A stretch of 46,948 nt of DNA from Symploca sp. SIO2E9 (lineage in GTDB: Bacteria > Cyanobacteriota > Cyanobacteriia > Cyanobacteriales > Coleofasciculaceae): positions 1 through 46,948 of the forward strand of contig JAAHGS010000044.1 of the NCBI GenBank assembly GCA_010692645.1. The letters are read 5' to 3'. Under the pieces are notes generated by a model. The model worked only from the letters and a program-made list of their open reading frames with translations, was not told the origin of the DNA and did no database searches. This document shows positions 25,933-34,611 of this stretch, in pieces. Numbering within the stretch: the stretch's first letter is position 1; each line of letters starts with the position of its first letter. Position numbers and translations under genes: made by a program.

Positions 25933-26697
25933 TTAAACTGCTTCTTCCTGCTGGATAGCTACAACTGCCTTGCTAATTTCATCGACTGGTTTTCCTGCAA
26001 CTAGTTTGCGATGAGAAACCACCTTAGCTGGCACGCCAACTGCCACTGAGTAAGGTGGAATATCTTTGGTTACAACTGCTCCTGCACCGATGACACTTCC
26101 CTTAGCAATAGTTACTCCATCTAATACTCTGACGCCACTGCCCAGCCAACAATCATCCTCAATCACAATTCCTTTAAAACTGCTCCCTTGATCTCTGATT
26201 GGACGCAGGGGATCAGCGAAACTATGATTGTTAGCATAAATCCCTGAATGGGATGCAATTAAACAGTTATCGCCAATTTTAATATCACCACCAGATAGAC
26301 AGGTGTAGGGACCAATATAAGTTTGCTTGCCTATAGCAATTTCACCGCGATTTGATTTGATATCAACGCCGCGATCGAGAGATACCTTATCTGCCATAAC
26401 TATCATACTCTTCTGGTTAAGGCTTCTGATGCGAACACCAGGGTGAATGCTAACCAAATCTCCCATTTTGATTCGAGCCGCACCCTCAAAGTGAATACCG
26501 ACTCGAATCCAGGCAGACTTACCTAGCTGTGCAAAAATAGTGCGGTACCCTAGTCTGCGCAGCACTCTCCCTAGTGGAGTCGGTGTCCCTGCAAGCAAGA
26601 AAAAAACTATAGCTTCTTGCCAAGATAACCACCGTGATATTGCTGCTTCTTTCCAGCGATGCCAGCGCGAAGTAGATGTAGTTTTTTTAGCATTCAT
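25933..26697 (-). CDS. Left-handed beta-helix (hexapeptide) O-acetyltransferase
   Basis: A 254-residue protein from ATG 26697. From about residue 75 it shows hexapeptide repeats ([LIV]-G-x4 pattern: IAIGKQTYIG, IKIGDNCLIA), ANNHSF with the usual His, and GVRVLDGVTIAKGSVIGAGAVV with a closing VAVGVPAKVV. It resembles CatB/WbbJ/maltose acetyltransferase-type enzymes that use acetyl-CoA to acetylate sugar hydroxyls or amino groups. The first 70 residues are an extension typical of polysaccharide-locus members. It acts in the cytoplasm, in contrast with the MBOAT/SGNH pair, so the glycan may be acetylated at two stages. Confidence 0.88.
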   Translation of the reverse strand: MNAKKTTSTSRWHRWKEAAISRWLSWQEAIVFFLLAGTPTPLGRVLRRLGYRTIFAQLGKSAWIRVGIHFEGAARIKMGDLVSIHPGVRIRSLNQKSMIVMADKVSLDRGVDIKSNRGEIAIGKQTYIGPYTCLSGGDIKIGDNCLIASHSGIYANNHSFADPLRPIRDQGSSFKGIVIEDDCWLGSGVRVLDGVTIAKGSVIGAGAVVTKDIPPYSVAVGVPAKVVSHRKLVAGKPVDEISKAVVAIQQEEAV

Positions 26698-26748
26698 AGC
26701 TTTCTTTAATAGCTCAACCTAGAGATAAACAAAGAACCTCTACCAAAT

Positions 26749-26818
26749 AGACATCTCCATAAATTTCGACTTGGTAACGATAGCATAAGGGTTCTAGCAT
26801 AATTATTTGGAGATGTCT
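26749..26818. mobile_element. Short inverted-repeat element (AGACATCTCCA ends)
   Basis: AGACATCTCCAT at the left and TGGAGATGTCT at the right are inverted repeats, with AACCTCTACC and GGTTCTAGC-like inner matches. It is 70 bases long and lies between the dioxygenase-like and acetyltransferase genes. The ends look like those of a cyanobacterial insertion sequence, so it is probably an internal-deletion derivative. Confidence 0.45.
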
Positions 26819-26853
26819 AATGAACTTGACTATAAAATCTATACTGCTTTCTC

Positions 26854-27735
26854 CTAGGACTTGGAAAGTAATTCCTGATAGTTCCAAATGTTTTCCCTTT
26901 GACGTTGGGATAGCTTGCCCATCATTAAGGGTAACCCTTTCCGCCAAGGGGAATGCTTACACATCTCTGGTCGTTTGGGATTTCGATAGGCATAGGCGTA
27001 AAATATGGTATATCTATCTACTAAAGGGGTCTTGCCATGATGAAAGAATTTGGCATTATCAGCAATGACCACTGTACCAGCAACTCCAGTACAAGACTTC
27101 CACTGTGAAGCTGGTATCACCTTTTTCATGTCTTCATCCAAAATTGTGGCATTTTTAAAGGCTTTATACGAGGGAGTCAAACCCATAGGAATATACTCGA
27201 ACGGACCGCCATTCTCATCAACATCGTTCAAGTAAATGCTAATTTTGACAACCTTACGGTCTTCTCCATCCATATGCCACAGCTTGGTGCCGTTCTGTTG
27301 ACCATCAGCTAAATCTCGACGCATATTTACCCCAATGCAGGAAACAGGGGCACCATAATAATTTTCCAAAATGTCGAGAATACGGTCTTGCAAACCCCAC
27401 GTAAAAATTACTGGGTAATCTTTGGCGATAGTAATGGGATTGCCGTAGAGACAGTGACTAGAAGCTGCTCTTCGATTGGTAGACAAATTGCCAGCAACGG
27501 CAGTTTGTTGGAGTTGTGGCAATAAACTTTTAGTGGCTTCCAGAAGTTGCGGTGTTGAAGGGATTGACAAAGCATCTAGAGAGGTAATCGCAATTCCTTC
27601 TCGCTTGAGTTCTTCAACAATTTGGCGATCAGCTGGAGAAAGTTTGGGTAACTTATTTGCATATTTGACCAGTTCTGCTCTGTAGTTGAACTCAGAAGCA
27701 ATGGCGGATAGAGTTTTTCCAATTTTCGTAGGCAT
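26854..27735 (-). CDS. Fe(II)/2-oxoglutarate dioxygenase-like protein (PhyH-like)
   Basis: The first ATG is at 27735 (293 residues); the frame is open upstream to a TTG at 27804. The facial triad is visible as LWHMDGE (HxD) and, later, KFFHHGKTPLVDRYTIFY, which carries the distal His and an Arg suited to 2-oxoglutarate. EYIPMG and the ISIYLNDVDENGGPFEYIP layout are like phytanoyl-CoA-dioxygenase-type enzymes. It is probably a non-haem iron hydroxylase in the cytoplasm. Its presence inside a glycan cluster is unusual, and hydroxylation of a lipid carrier or an amino-acid-like decoration is possible. It is between the acetyltransferase and AlkP paralog 1 genes, same strand. Confidence 0.75.
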   Translation of the reverse strand: MPTKIGKTLSAIASEFNYRAELVKYANKLPKLSPADRQIVEELKREGIAITSLDALSIPSTPQLLEATKSLLPQLQQTAVAGNLSTNRRAASSHCLYGNPITIAKDYPVIFTWGLQDRILDILENYYGAPVSCIGVNMRRDLADGQQNGTKLWHMDGEDRKVVKISIYLNDVDENGGPFEYIPMGLTPSYKAFKNATILDEDMKKVIPASQWKSCTGVAGTVVIADNAKFFHHGKTPLVDRYTIFYAYAYRNPKRPEMCKHSPWRKGLPLMMGKLSQRQRENIWNYQELLSKS

Positions 27736-27815
27736 AGAGTTTTCCACTTTAGCTGTAGGGTTGATAAGTCCTCCTACTGAATTAGAGAACTTATGCGAAA
27801 GCAACGAGACTACAT

Positions 27816-27835
27816 AGCCAGCTCTGAAGCTGGCT
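27816..27835. repeat. Hairpin AGCCAGCT/AGCTGGCT
   Basis: A perfect 8-bp stem with a 4-base loop. It lies between the stop of AlkP paralog 1 (27879) and the dioxygenase gene, so it may attenuate transcription or protect the upstream message. Confidence 0.4.
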
Positions 27836-27878
27836 TTCCTAGTTAGGATTTGACAAGTTCGTAGCGATATGGATTATC

Positions 27879-29546
27879 TCAAGCCTTTGTCAGCACCTCG
27901 GCACTTTGGTCACAGACTACTAAAGGCTTACCATCCATGTATTCAGGAATCGGCGCACCCATCAATTCTAGAATCGTTGGGGCTAAATCGACTCCATGAC
28001 CTTCTGCTAGAGTAGAACCTGCAGTAATACCAGGGCCTTTGACACTCAAAAATCCTCTGCCTCGGTGAGAGCCGGTGCGTCGATAAGGCACTGGTCCAAT
28101 GCGTCCTAACTCGGGAGAGTCAACTACATCAGTAGGCTGGTCATGCCAAATTACAACTATATCAGCATCGGGTAGCTTAGGATCATTATCAGCTGCTGAG
28201 GTACGAGTACGCACTACTTTCTTAACTACAGGTTCTCCTGTACGGGCATTCTTGAGTTGATAGAGATGTTGTGTTAATTGTTGGCCAACCTGATCATACT
28301 CAGATGGTGCAACAATGCCCTGTGGCTCTCTGCCCTGAAGATTGATGCGGATATACCCTTCCGAGAAGCTGGGGAGGGCAAAAGCTTTCATCTTCGGCCA
28401 TAGGGAGCTATACCACATCGTCGGCTGCCAGAAGAATTCGTGTTTCTGCGCCCGCAACTGTTCAGGAGAAAAGATATCTTCTGCTCGAGTACCGAAAAAC
28501 TTATCTAAGTATTTGTGGAACTTAGTGGGTAGTTGATTTCTCAGGAAGCGTTTAATTAGGTTAGGCTCGTATTTGCGCTGCCAGATTTCACCTGTCCAAG
28601 TTTTCCGCTTCGGGGATTTAATTATTGGTGGTGGAGTTTTCCCTAATTTTCCAGGAGCAATCATTACTTTGCCAGGGAAACTAAATCTATAGAGCAACTC
28701 AGGCAAAAGTAACATGCTAGTAACGTCAGTGGTGTTGTTGTCACTGCCGTGGGCAGCAAATACTACCACGTAAGCATCCTCTGGAGCCTCAGCGATAATT
28801 TCCCCAATTGCTTTATCTACAGCTTCAAAGGTTTGTAGCATTGGATCCGAAGTCCAGCTTTTGTCCTTATAGGGATAGAGGGGATGATTCGGTTGACTTA
28901 GGTACCAGAAGTCATGCCCTGCTGAGTGAGGCTCACCAAAAACAGTCAAAAACAAGTCCCACTTCTGCTGCTTGAGCCAATCTTGACACAGAGTGATGCG
29001 CCGCTCAATACCAGTATTCATCGCTTTCTGGAGGCGAGTCAGATAACCTTGATCCCACCAATCTCCATGATCCTTGTGGAGTGCAGGATGTTTGCCATGT
29101 TCTTTGTTAATCTCAGCCAGTAGCGATTCTGGCAGAGAGTGACTGGGGGTTTGAGGAGAATGAGCCCCCCAAGCCAAAACCTGCCTACCATTAACTTGCT
29201 CACAGAGTTTAGACTGAGGCATGTCAAAAACTGCTACCTGATAATCTTCTCCTAGAGCATAGAAAGGTTGATATTCTTTGAAGTCGTAGGCTTCTATGTA
29301 TTCAACCTCATAAGTGCCTTCGTGGAACTTAATAGGGGCCCAGTATCCTGTCTTTTCTGGTAAACAGCCGGTTAAGAAGGTTGTCCATGGCAGTTCTGCT
29401 TTGTAGTACTCTAGGTTAGTCAAGCGTCCATAGGCTCCCTGCTCCCGGAGGCGCTGGAGATTCTTCAGATGTCCTTGAGACATCCAGTTTTCTAATAAAA
29501 CTGGATCTGCTGCATCTAGTCCAATTGCAATTACAGGTTTGTTCAT
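27879..29546 (-). CDS. AlkP-superfamily phosphodiesterase/pyrophosphatase-like enzyme, paralog 1
   Basis: A 555-residue protein from ATG 29546. It is clearly paralogous over its full length to the product of 21418-23070: the same GLDAADP, PWTTFLTG, GEPHSAGHDFW, FAAHGSDNN and HGVDLAPTILELMG motifs, the same GYIRINLQGREPQGIV block and the same closing IPEYMDGKPLV. The two differ most in the middle, about residues 300-380 (here KTPPPIIKSPKRKTW). All metal ligands appear kept in both, so neither is obviously inactive. With no export signal it should be cytoplasmic. Two copies bracketing the GT2/GT4/acetyltransferase/dioxygenase block suggest a duplicated step or duplicated cassette. Confidence 0.83.
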   Translation of the reverse strand: MNKPVIAIGLDAADPVLLENWMSQGHLKNLQRLREQGAYGRLTNLEYYKAELPWTTFLTGCLPEKTGYWAPIKFHEGTYEVEYIEAYDFKEYQPFYALGEDYQVAVFDMPQSKLCEQVNGRQVLAWGAHSPQTPSHSLPESLLAEINKEHGKHPALHKDHGDWWDQGYLTRLQKAMNTGIERRITLCQDWLKQQKWDLFLTVFGEPHSAGHDFWYLSQPNHPLYPYKDKSWTSDPMLQTFEAVDKAIGEIIAEAPEDAYVVVFAAHGSDNNTTDVTSMLLLPELLYRFSFPGKVMIAPGKLGKTPPPIIKSPKRKTWTGEIWQRKYEPNLIKRFLRNQLPTKFHKYLDKFFGTRAEDIFSPEQLRAQKHEFFWQPTMWYSSLWPKMKAFALPSFSEGYIRINLQGREPQGIVAPSEYDQVGQQLTQHLYQLKNARTGEPVVKKVVRTRTSAADNDPKLPDADIVVIWHDQPTDVVDSPELGRIGPVPYRRTGSHRGRGFLSVKGPGITAGSTLAEGHGVDLAPTILELMGAPIPEYMDGKPLVVCDQSAEVLTKA

Positions 29547-29820
29547 AACTTTCTGAGCTCAAGCATTTAAAAGAATAGTTAGCCTAGATTTGACACTACT
29601 GGCACTGCCGCGATTTCCTCTTGGTTGGTTGTCGCCCTGGGTACTAGAAAGTTCCTGCTAGGTTGTTGCGCCCAACTCTTCCTCAGGTTTAACTTCTACG
29701 CTTTGGCGTAAAATTTCGGCAGTCTTAACAAATCTTCACAAAAGAGGGTGAAAATTCTATCTCTTTATAAGGATAGGAGGAACCGCCCTGAAAAGCAGGA
29801 AGTTCACTACCTTGATCAAC
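29547..29820 (-). other. Leader or decayed ORF upstream of AlkP paralog 1
   Basis: No intact gene. On the minus strand one frame reads RFVKTAEILRQSVEVKPEEE and then LGATT before a stop, which looks protein-like but has no start. Just upstream is AT-rich sequence (TTTTGTGAAGATTTGTTAAG) that could be a promoter. I cannot decide between a decayed gene and a regulated leader. Confidence 0.25.
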
Positions 29821-30789
29821 TCATCTTCGAGAACTAGCGAATTTATCTTGCACGCTCTTTCGTAAAAAGAAAAAAGGACTTGCCATACTGCTTAATAAAA
29901 ATTCCATTTCGCAGGCAGCAATCAGATCAGTTTTAACTTGCCACTTGTACTTGATTAGATGCAATACTGTGCGGCGCAGGCTACCTAGCCAGATCTTAGC
30001 CATAATTAGAGGCTTTTGCCAACCTGTGCTATTTAGCAAACGCAGATGACAAATGCACAAACCAGCGCCGCGACACAGAGAAATTAAGTAATCTTTTTCT
30101 AGGCGTCGGCGTGGTATTTGGTGATAGGAATGCATTTCGGGGCTATACCAAATTTCCCAGCCGGCTCGGTAGATATGCAATAAGGCTTCATAATCCTCCC
30201 CTGCTAGCATGATGCCATTAACTCTGCCGATTAAGGTAAGTTTGCGGGGCACATGCTTGCACCAAGCTTGTTTGCGAACAACTAATCCTCCTCCTGGCGG
30301 CATACTTAATTTTTCTGGCTGGTAGAGATGGGGTTTTGAGCCGCGTTCTCTAATTGCCAAAAAGGATTTAATTCTGTTAAAGTTCTCAGGAGGTTGTACT
30401 TCAAACTCACCGTGTACTTGACCGCCGTAGGCTCCAGCTTGGGGATATTCTTTACCAAAGCTGTAGGCTGCTGCTACCCACTCCGGTGCTAGCAAGAGAT
30501 CATCGTCTACAAAGCCAACAAAGTCCCCTTGGGCTTCGTCAATTGCTCTTTGGCGGGCGAAAGCTAAACCCTGCTGTTCTTCTTGGCAGTATTTTAAAGG
30601 ATAGGCATCGGGCCAGTTGGCTTGATACTCCTCAACGATTTTTGCTGTGTTGTCTTTGCTGTTATTATCAACTACGATAATTTCCCAGGAGAAGGATTCA
30701 GTGTTAGTCTGCGATCGCAGTTTGTCGAGAACCTTGGGTAAACGACTTCCCCCATTGTAGGTTGGTATGGCTACGGTGAAATCTACCAT
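29821..30789 (-). CDS. GT2 glycosyltransferase, HpsE-like (copy 1)
   Basis: A 322-residue protein from ATG 30789. It begins VDFTVAIPTYNGGSRLPKVL. It has VDNNSKDNTAKIV and the metal motif GFVDDDLLLAPEW, then GAYGGQVHGEFEVQPPENF, GGGLVVRKQAW and AGEDYEALLHI. The overall form matches the cyanobacterial HpsE group, named from hormogonium polysaccharide genes of Nostoc punctiforme. A closely related second copy lies directly upstream at 31368-32336. The function, transfer of a sugar during surface polysaccharide synthesis, rests on the family. The HpsE identity is by recall and not verified. Confidence 0.8.
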   Translation of the reverse strand: MVDFTVAIPTYNGGSRLPKVLDKLRSQTNTESFSWEIIVVDNNSKDNTAKIVEEYQANWPDAYPLKYCQEEQQGLAFARQRAIDEAQGDFVGFVDDDLLLAPEWVAAAYSFGKEYPQAGAYGGQVHGEFEVQPPENFNRIKSFLAIRERGSKPHLYQPEKLSMPPGGGLVVRKQAWCKHVPRKLTLIGRVNGIMLAGEDYEALLHIYRAGWEIWYSPEMHSYHQIPRRRLEKDYLISLCRGAGLCICHLRLLNSTGWQKPLIMAKIWLGSLRRTVLHLIKYKWQVKTDLIAACEMEFLLSSMASPFFFLRKSVQDKFASSRR

Positions 30790-30842
30790 AATGCTTCTAC
30801 TTTAATCAAGGATAAATAAAAAGTTTTTAACTAAGATCCTGC

Positions 30843-31080
30843 ACTAAGAGGGCGTACAAAGAGGGCGTACAAAGAGGGCGTACAAAGAGGGCGCACAAAA
30901 AGGGCGTACAAAGAGGGCGTACAAAGAGGGCGCACAAAAAGGGCGTACAAAGAGGGCGTACAAAGAGGGCGTACAAAGAGGGCGCGCTAAGAGGGCGCAC
31001 AAAGAGGGCGCGCTAAGAGGGCGCGCTAAGAGGGCGCACAAAGAGGGCGTACAAAGAGGGCGCGCTAAGAGGGCGCACAT
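30843..31080. repeat. 12-base minisatellite (AGAGGGCGTACA and variants)
   Basis: About twenty head-to-tail 12-base units are present. Three versions alternate: GAGGGCGTACAA, GAGGGCGCACAA and GAGGGCGCGCTA. The right flank (CATCGGTGCGCCCCTAC) is a diverged continuation. There are no unique spacers, so it is not a CRISPR array. It separates the two HpsE-like genes. Confidence 0.93.
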
Positions 31081-31237
31081 CGGTGCGCCCCTACATTCAG
31101 CATCGGGAGGATGTCACAATTTCTGTAAACCACGGTTTTTATTTAAACTAATCTACATTTAACCTGCGAATTTTGATCACAGAGTGAGGATTTAAAGAGC
31201 TTGGCTTTGATATGGGAGGAATTTAATATACTAATTC

Positions 31238-31345
31238 TTTCTCCCCATCCCCCCATCCCCCCATCTCCTCCTCTCCCCCTCTCCCCCTCTCCGCGTCTCC
31301 CCTCTCCGCGTCTCCCCGAGCCATCCCCCCCTCTCCCCATCTTTA
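31238..31345. repeat. C-rich octamer array after the HpsE-like copy 2 gene
   Basis: Units such as CCCCATCC, TCTCCCCC and TCTCCGCG run to within about 25 bases of the minus-strand stop codon at 31368. In the minus-strand transcript the array is G-rich. The remaining stretch between 31081 and 31237 has no gene. Confidence 0.88.
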
Positions 31346-31367
31346 TCTTTCCCAAATATTCCATAGC

Positions 31368-32336
31368 CTAGCTCTTGTGTTCCAACCAATCGAGATATCT
31401 TTTTTTCCAGAGAAAAAACGGACTAATCAGGATGCTTAACAGAAGTTGTTGTTCGCAGGCTACTACTACCTCATGTTTTTGTTCTTTGGGCTGTTTGAGC
31501 CAGTATGCCACTAACTGGCGCAGGTCATTGAGGATGTATAAAGGAGTAATAAATGGTCTTTGCCAGTTGGCTAGTCTGAGCATGCGGATATAATGCCGAC
31601 TTAAGCCAACGCAGCGTACTAGAGAAACCAGGTAATCCTTTTCTAAGCGCCAAGGTGGTATTTTGTGTTCAATCTCCATTTCTGGGTTGTACCAAATTTC
31701 CCAACCGGCGTTTTGGATGTGTAAAACTACTTCTAAATCTTCACTAGCTAATCCAGCCCCTCGCCCTTGGTGATTCAAAAACAGAGATTTAGGCACTTCC
31801 TGCTCCCAAGCCTGTTTGCGGAGTACTAAACCAGCCCCTGGCGGCAGCATCTTCTTTTCTGGTTCATATAAGCGTGGCTTTGATCCTCGCTCGATAATCG
31901 CTAAATAAGTACCAATGCTTTTGATGTATTCTGGGGGCTTGACTTCAAACTTACCGTGAATTTGGCTACCATAAGCTCCTGCTTGAGGATGAGCTTGAGC
32001 AAAAGCGCAGGCAGCAGCTACCCAGTTTGGTGTTGGCAGGTTGTCATCGTCGAGACAACCGACTAATTTTCCTCTGGCTTCTTCAATGCCTCGCTGCCTT
32101 GCAAATGCTGCTCCCTGTTGCTTTTCCAAGACATATTTAAGGGGACTATCACTTAGCCATTTAGCTTGGTAGTCACGAACCACTTGGGCAGTATCGTCAG
32201 TGCTATTATTGTCAACGACGATAACTTCCCAGGACAAGTTTTCTGGACAAACTTGCGATCGCAGTTGTTCTAGAAGCTCTGGTAAATGACTTGCTCCATT
32301 ATAGGTAGGAATGACTACACTAAAGTCAACGCTCAT
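31368..32336 (-). CDS. GT2 glycosyltransferase, HpsE-like (copy 2)
   Basis: A 322-residue protein from ATG 32336, the same length as copy 1 and alignable throughout: DFSVVIPTYNGASHLPELL, VDNNSTDDTAQVV, GCLDDDNLPTPNW, GAYGSQIHGKFEVKPPEY, GAGLVLRKQAW and ASEDLEVVLHI. The C-terminal third differs most, which would fit a change in acceptor. It seems to be a tandem duplicate. The gap between the copies is filled by low-complexity arrays, which could have helped the duplication. It is the first gene of the minus-strand glycan series. Confidence 0.8.
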   Translation of the reverse strand: MSVDFSVVIPTYNGASHLPELLEQLRSQVCPENLSWEVIVVDNNSTDDTAQVVRDYQAKWLSDSPLKYVLEKQQGAAFARQRGIEEARGKLVGCLDDDNLPTPNWVAAACAFAQAHPQAGAYGSQIHGKFEVKPPEYIKSIGTYLAIIERGSKPRLYEPEKKMLPPGAGLVLRKQAWEQEVPKSLFLNHQGRGAGLASEDLEVVLHIQNAGWEIWYNPEMEIEHKIPPWRLEKDYLVSLVRCVGLSRHYIRMLRLANWQRPFITPLYILNDLRQLVAYWLKQPKEQKHEVVVACEQQLLLSILISPFFLWKKRYLDWLEHKS

Positions 32337-32538
32337 TTTTCTTCGCGCACTCCCTTGTCAACTGCCCAGTTTTCATTAGCTTCTGTTTACTGATAAATTT
32401 TGATAGTGATGTGGCTCATTTAGTAACTATTCTGGATGAAAGTATCTAGTCAATAGTCTACTAATACAGTTAATGATTCCATACTAGGCTGTAAAATTCC
32501 GGAAGCTGACAGAACTGGTGGAATTCTACAATTACATT

Positions 32539-32616
32539 TATAGCGCTGGGAACAGGGAACAGGGAACAGGGAGTAGGGAACAAGTAAGTGTCCTAATCAT
32601 AGTGGCGACGGCTATA
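32539..32616. mobile_element. MITE-like repeat, family A copy 3 (reverse, one end eroded)
   Basis: In reverse it reads TATAGCCGTCGCCACTATGA, TTAGGACACTT, then the heptamer array (TTCCCTG units). The opposite inverted repeat is reduced to GCGCTATA. The first 20 bases are identical to the left end of copy 1 at 2657. It lies in the 32337-32729 gap, which contains no gene. Confidence 0.65.
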
Positions 32617-32666
32617 CCCCATATTTTTATACCAATTTTCTAAATACCTGCTATACATTAATCACT

Positions 32667-32718
32667 GTGTCTCCGCGTCTCCGCGTCTCCGCGTCTCCGC
32701 GTCTCCCCTCTCCCCATC
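32667..32718. repeat. Octamer array (TCTCCGCG)n after the NTPase gene
   Basis: About five perfect TCTCCGCG units are followed by TCTCCCC variants, ending 11 bases from the minus-strand stop at 32730. The transcript sense is G-rich. Confidence 0.9.
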
Positions 32719-32729
32719 CTGTGAGCAAC

Positions 32730-34445
32730 TCAAGGATTCTGCCATCCTTCCACAATTGCCGTGCCGATATTAACATAGGGATTATCCAAGAATTCTTTTA
32801 GTGCCTCTTTACCACCAGCTTGCAAAGCACTAACAAGTCTTTGTCTGCTATTGGCTGGAATCGCTAAATTCACAAAGGCGGCTTTTTCGGTATCAGTAGC
32901 GTTGGGGTTAGTTTCTTCTAATTGTTTCAATAATCGCTGAATTTCTGCGGCGGCTTCGGCTAGGGTTTGCTTTTGCTCCGGCGCATAATTGTGTTGAATC
33001 GGGCTAATTTCTTGCTTCCCGCCACTTTGAGTAGCATCGACAAAGCTATTTTGAGAATGACGTTGATCGTATTTGGAGCGATAGGAGTCTGACATCGATT
33101 CACTCACCGCTTTATTTTCAACATTAATAAGTTGGCTTGCCTGTAGTCTAGCAATTTCCATTAAGTCCTGGTTGTGTTGCTGATAAAGGGCTATCATCTC
33201 ATCCTTGGCTGACGTGAAGGTTAGCTCTGGGCGAGAATTAAAACGCTGGATAAATTGGTCACTAACTACATGGTCTTTGGTTTCAGCAGCACATTGAATT
33301 AGGGTTTCCCTTAATACCAAAGCTTGCTCAAAGTTTAATAAAGTTGCCAACAGTAGGTAAACACCTCGAAATCTCGGATCCTGAAGGTGCTGCTGTTGGC
33401 GCTGTTGATTTTCTTCTTTGAGAAAAGTTTGGACAATAAAGAATTCTTGGATTTTATCGTGGCGGAAGTACCATTCTCGATAACTTTTACCTGAAGCATC
33501 CTTAAGCTGGCGCGTCAGTACCATTTTGTGCCTTTCCATGCATTGCAATTCATCCCGCCAAAGTTCTTCTGGGATAGTAATTTGGTCGTTAAGGCGCATT
33601 TGGTAGACGGTTTCAGAGAATTCGGAGAGGGGAAAGGGATGTAAGTGAAGTTGTTGGTATTCAGCAGCCATGATTTCATACTGCTGCTGTTGGAGGTTGA
33701 GTAAATCTGGTTCTTTTCCCTGGGCTAATAGTTGTGCCACTAGGGTTAAATCCATGGGATTGGAAAGAAACTGACGCACTGCTGCTAACTCATCTTTCGA
33801 TTGCTGTTGATTAAGTTGGGTTTTTAAATAATCTTCACAGGCTTGCTCGTATTCCACACCTAATACTGGTGCATCTTCTGGCAAAATAGCTTGACGAGAG
33901 ATAAGGAATTCTAGAATTTGTTGGCGTTTGAGGGGTTGCAAGACATAGGTTTTTGCTGTTGCCGGAGGTGTCCATTCTAAGGGCTGGGTGGTAAGAATAA
34001 TATGCCCTTGGAAGTGACGCTCGACAAAACTGCTAATCGTGGCGCGGGTATCAGGGGTGACTTCGTTAAGTCCATCAATACAGATATCAAGGGTATTGTA
34101 GTCAATCAGGCTTTGCAGGAATTTAGAGTCATGGGCAGATATAGGTAATTTGGCTTGAATTGCTTTGATAACACCAGCAGCACATTTACTGGCGGGGAGG
34201 TAGACAGCAAGCCCCTTGGAGGTTTTTACTAAATTGCGTAGAAACATGGATTTGCCCAAGCCTGATTCCCCTTCTAAAACTATGGGTGATTGAAGTTGGG
34301 AAATAACGGTTTGAATTGGTTGGGTATGGGTTGCTCGTTTTATTTGGACGTGAGAGTTAGGAAAGTAAGCTTGGGTATCAAAGCTATCTAAGTTAGCATC
34401 GGCAAGGAGAATTTTGCTAAAGGGGGCGAGTAATCGGTAACGCAA
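32730..34445 (-). CDS. STAND/NACHT-like P-loop NTPase, probably 5'-truncated
   Basis: The first usable start is a TTG at 34445, giving 571 residues. Walker A GESGLGKS is at residues 59-66 and Walker B LDICIDGLNE at 119-128. ILTTQP and the RHDKIQEFFIVQTFL helix are typical of NACHT-type STAND proteins. A coiled region and a C-terminal module (AEIQRLLKQLEETNP to FLDNPYVNIGTAIVEGW) follow; that module recurs in cyanobacterial proteins. The frame stays open upstream to 34607 without a normal start and encodes RKIRQFFGLGYIGIALTAI, a likely membrane helix. The original N-terminus (perhaps an effector plus helix) therefore seems lost where the array at 34612-34738 begins. Confidence 0.72.
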   Translation of the reverse strand: MRYRLLAPFSKILLADANLDSFDTQAYFPNSHVQIKRATHTQPIQTVISQLQSPIVLEGESGLGKSMFLRNLVKTSKGLAVYLPASKCAAGVIKAIQAKLPISAHDSKFLQSLIDYNTLDICIDGLNEVTPDTRATISSFVERHFQGHIILTTQPLEWTPPATAKTYVLQPLKRQQILEFLISRQAILPEDAPVLGVEYEQACEDYLKTQLNQQQSKDELAAVRQFLSNPMDLTLVAQLLAQGKEPDLLNLQQQQYEIMAAEYQQLHLHPFPLSEFSETVYQMRLNDQITIPEELWRDELQCMERHKMVLTRQLKDASGKSYREWYFRHDKIQEFFIVQTFLKEENQQRQQQHLQDPRFRGVYLLLATLLNFEQALVLRETLIQCAAETKDHVVSDQFIQRFNSRPELTFTSAKDEMIALYQQHNQDLMEIARLQASQLINVENKAVSESMSDSYRSKYDQRHSQNSFVDATQSGGKQEISPIQHNYAPEQKQTLAEAAAEIQRLLKQLEETNPNATDTEKAAFVNLAIPANSRQRLVSALQAGGKEALKEFLDNPYVNIGTAIVEGWQNP

Positions 34446-34611
34446 ATAGGGAATAGCAGTGAGGGCAATGCCGATATAGCCTAAGCCAAAAAATTGGCGG
34501 ATTTTTCGGTTCCAGATTAGGGCTTGGACTTGGCGAGAATTTGGAATAAAACTCTCAAATCCTCCCCCTGTTTCCGCCTCTCCCGCAGAAGGCAGGAGGC
34601 AGAATATTCAT

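Noticed and set aside
30844-31080. 78-residue frame with repeated Cys-Ala-Leu-Leu-Ala-Arg-Pro-Leu units, and a CRISPR-like appearance
   Set aside because: It is a 12-base minisatellite read in frame. There are no spacers.
31143-31364. 73-residue Gly/Arg-rich frame
   Set aside because: Product of the octamer array, with no sign of selection on protein.
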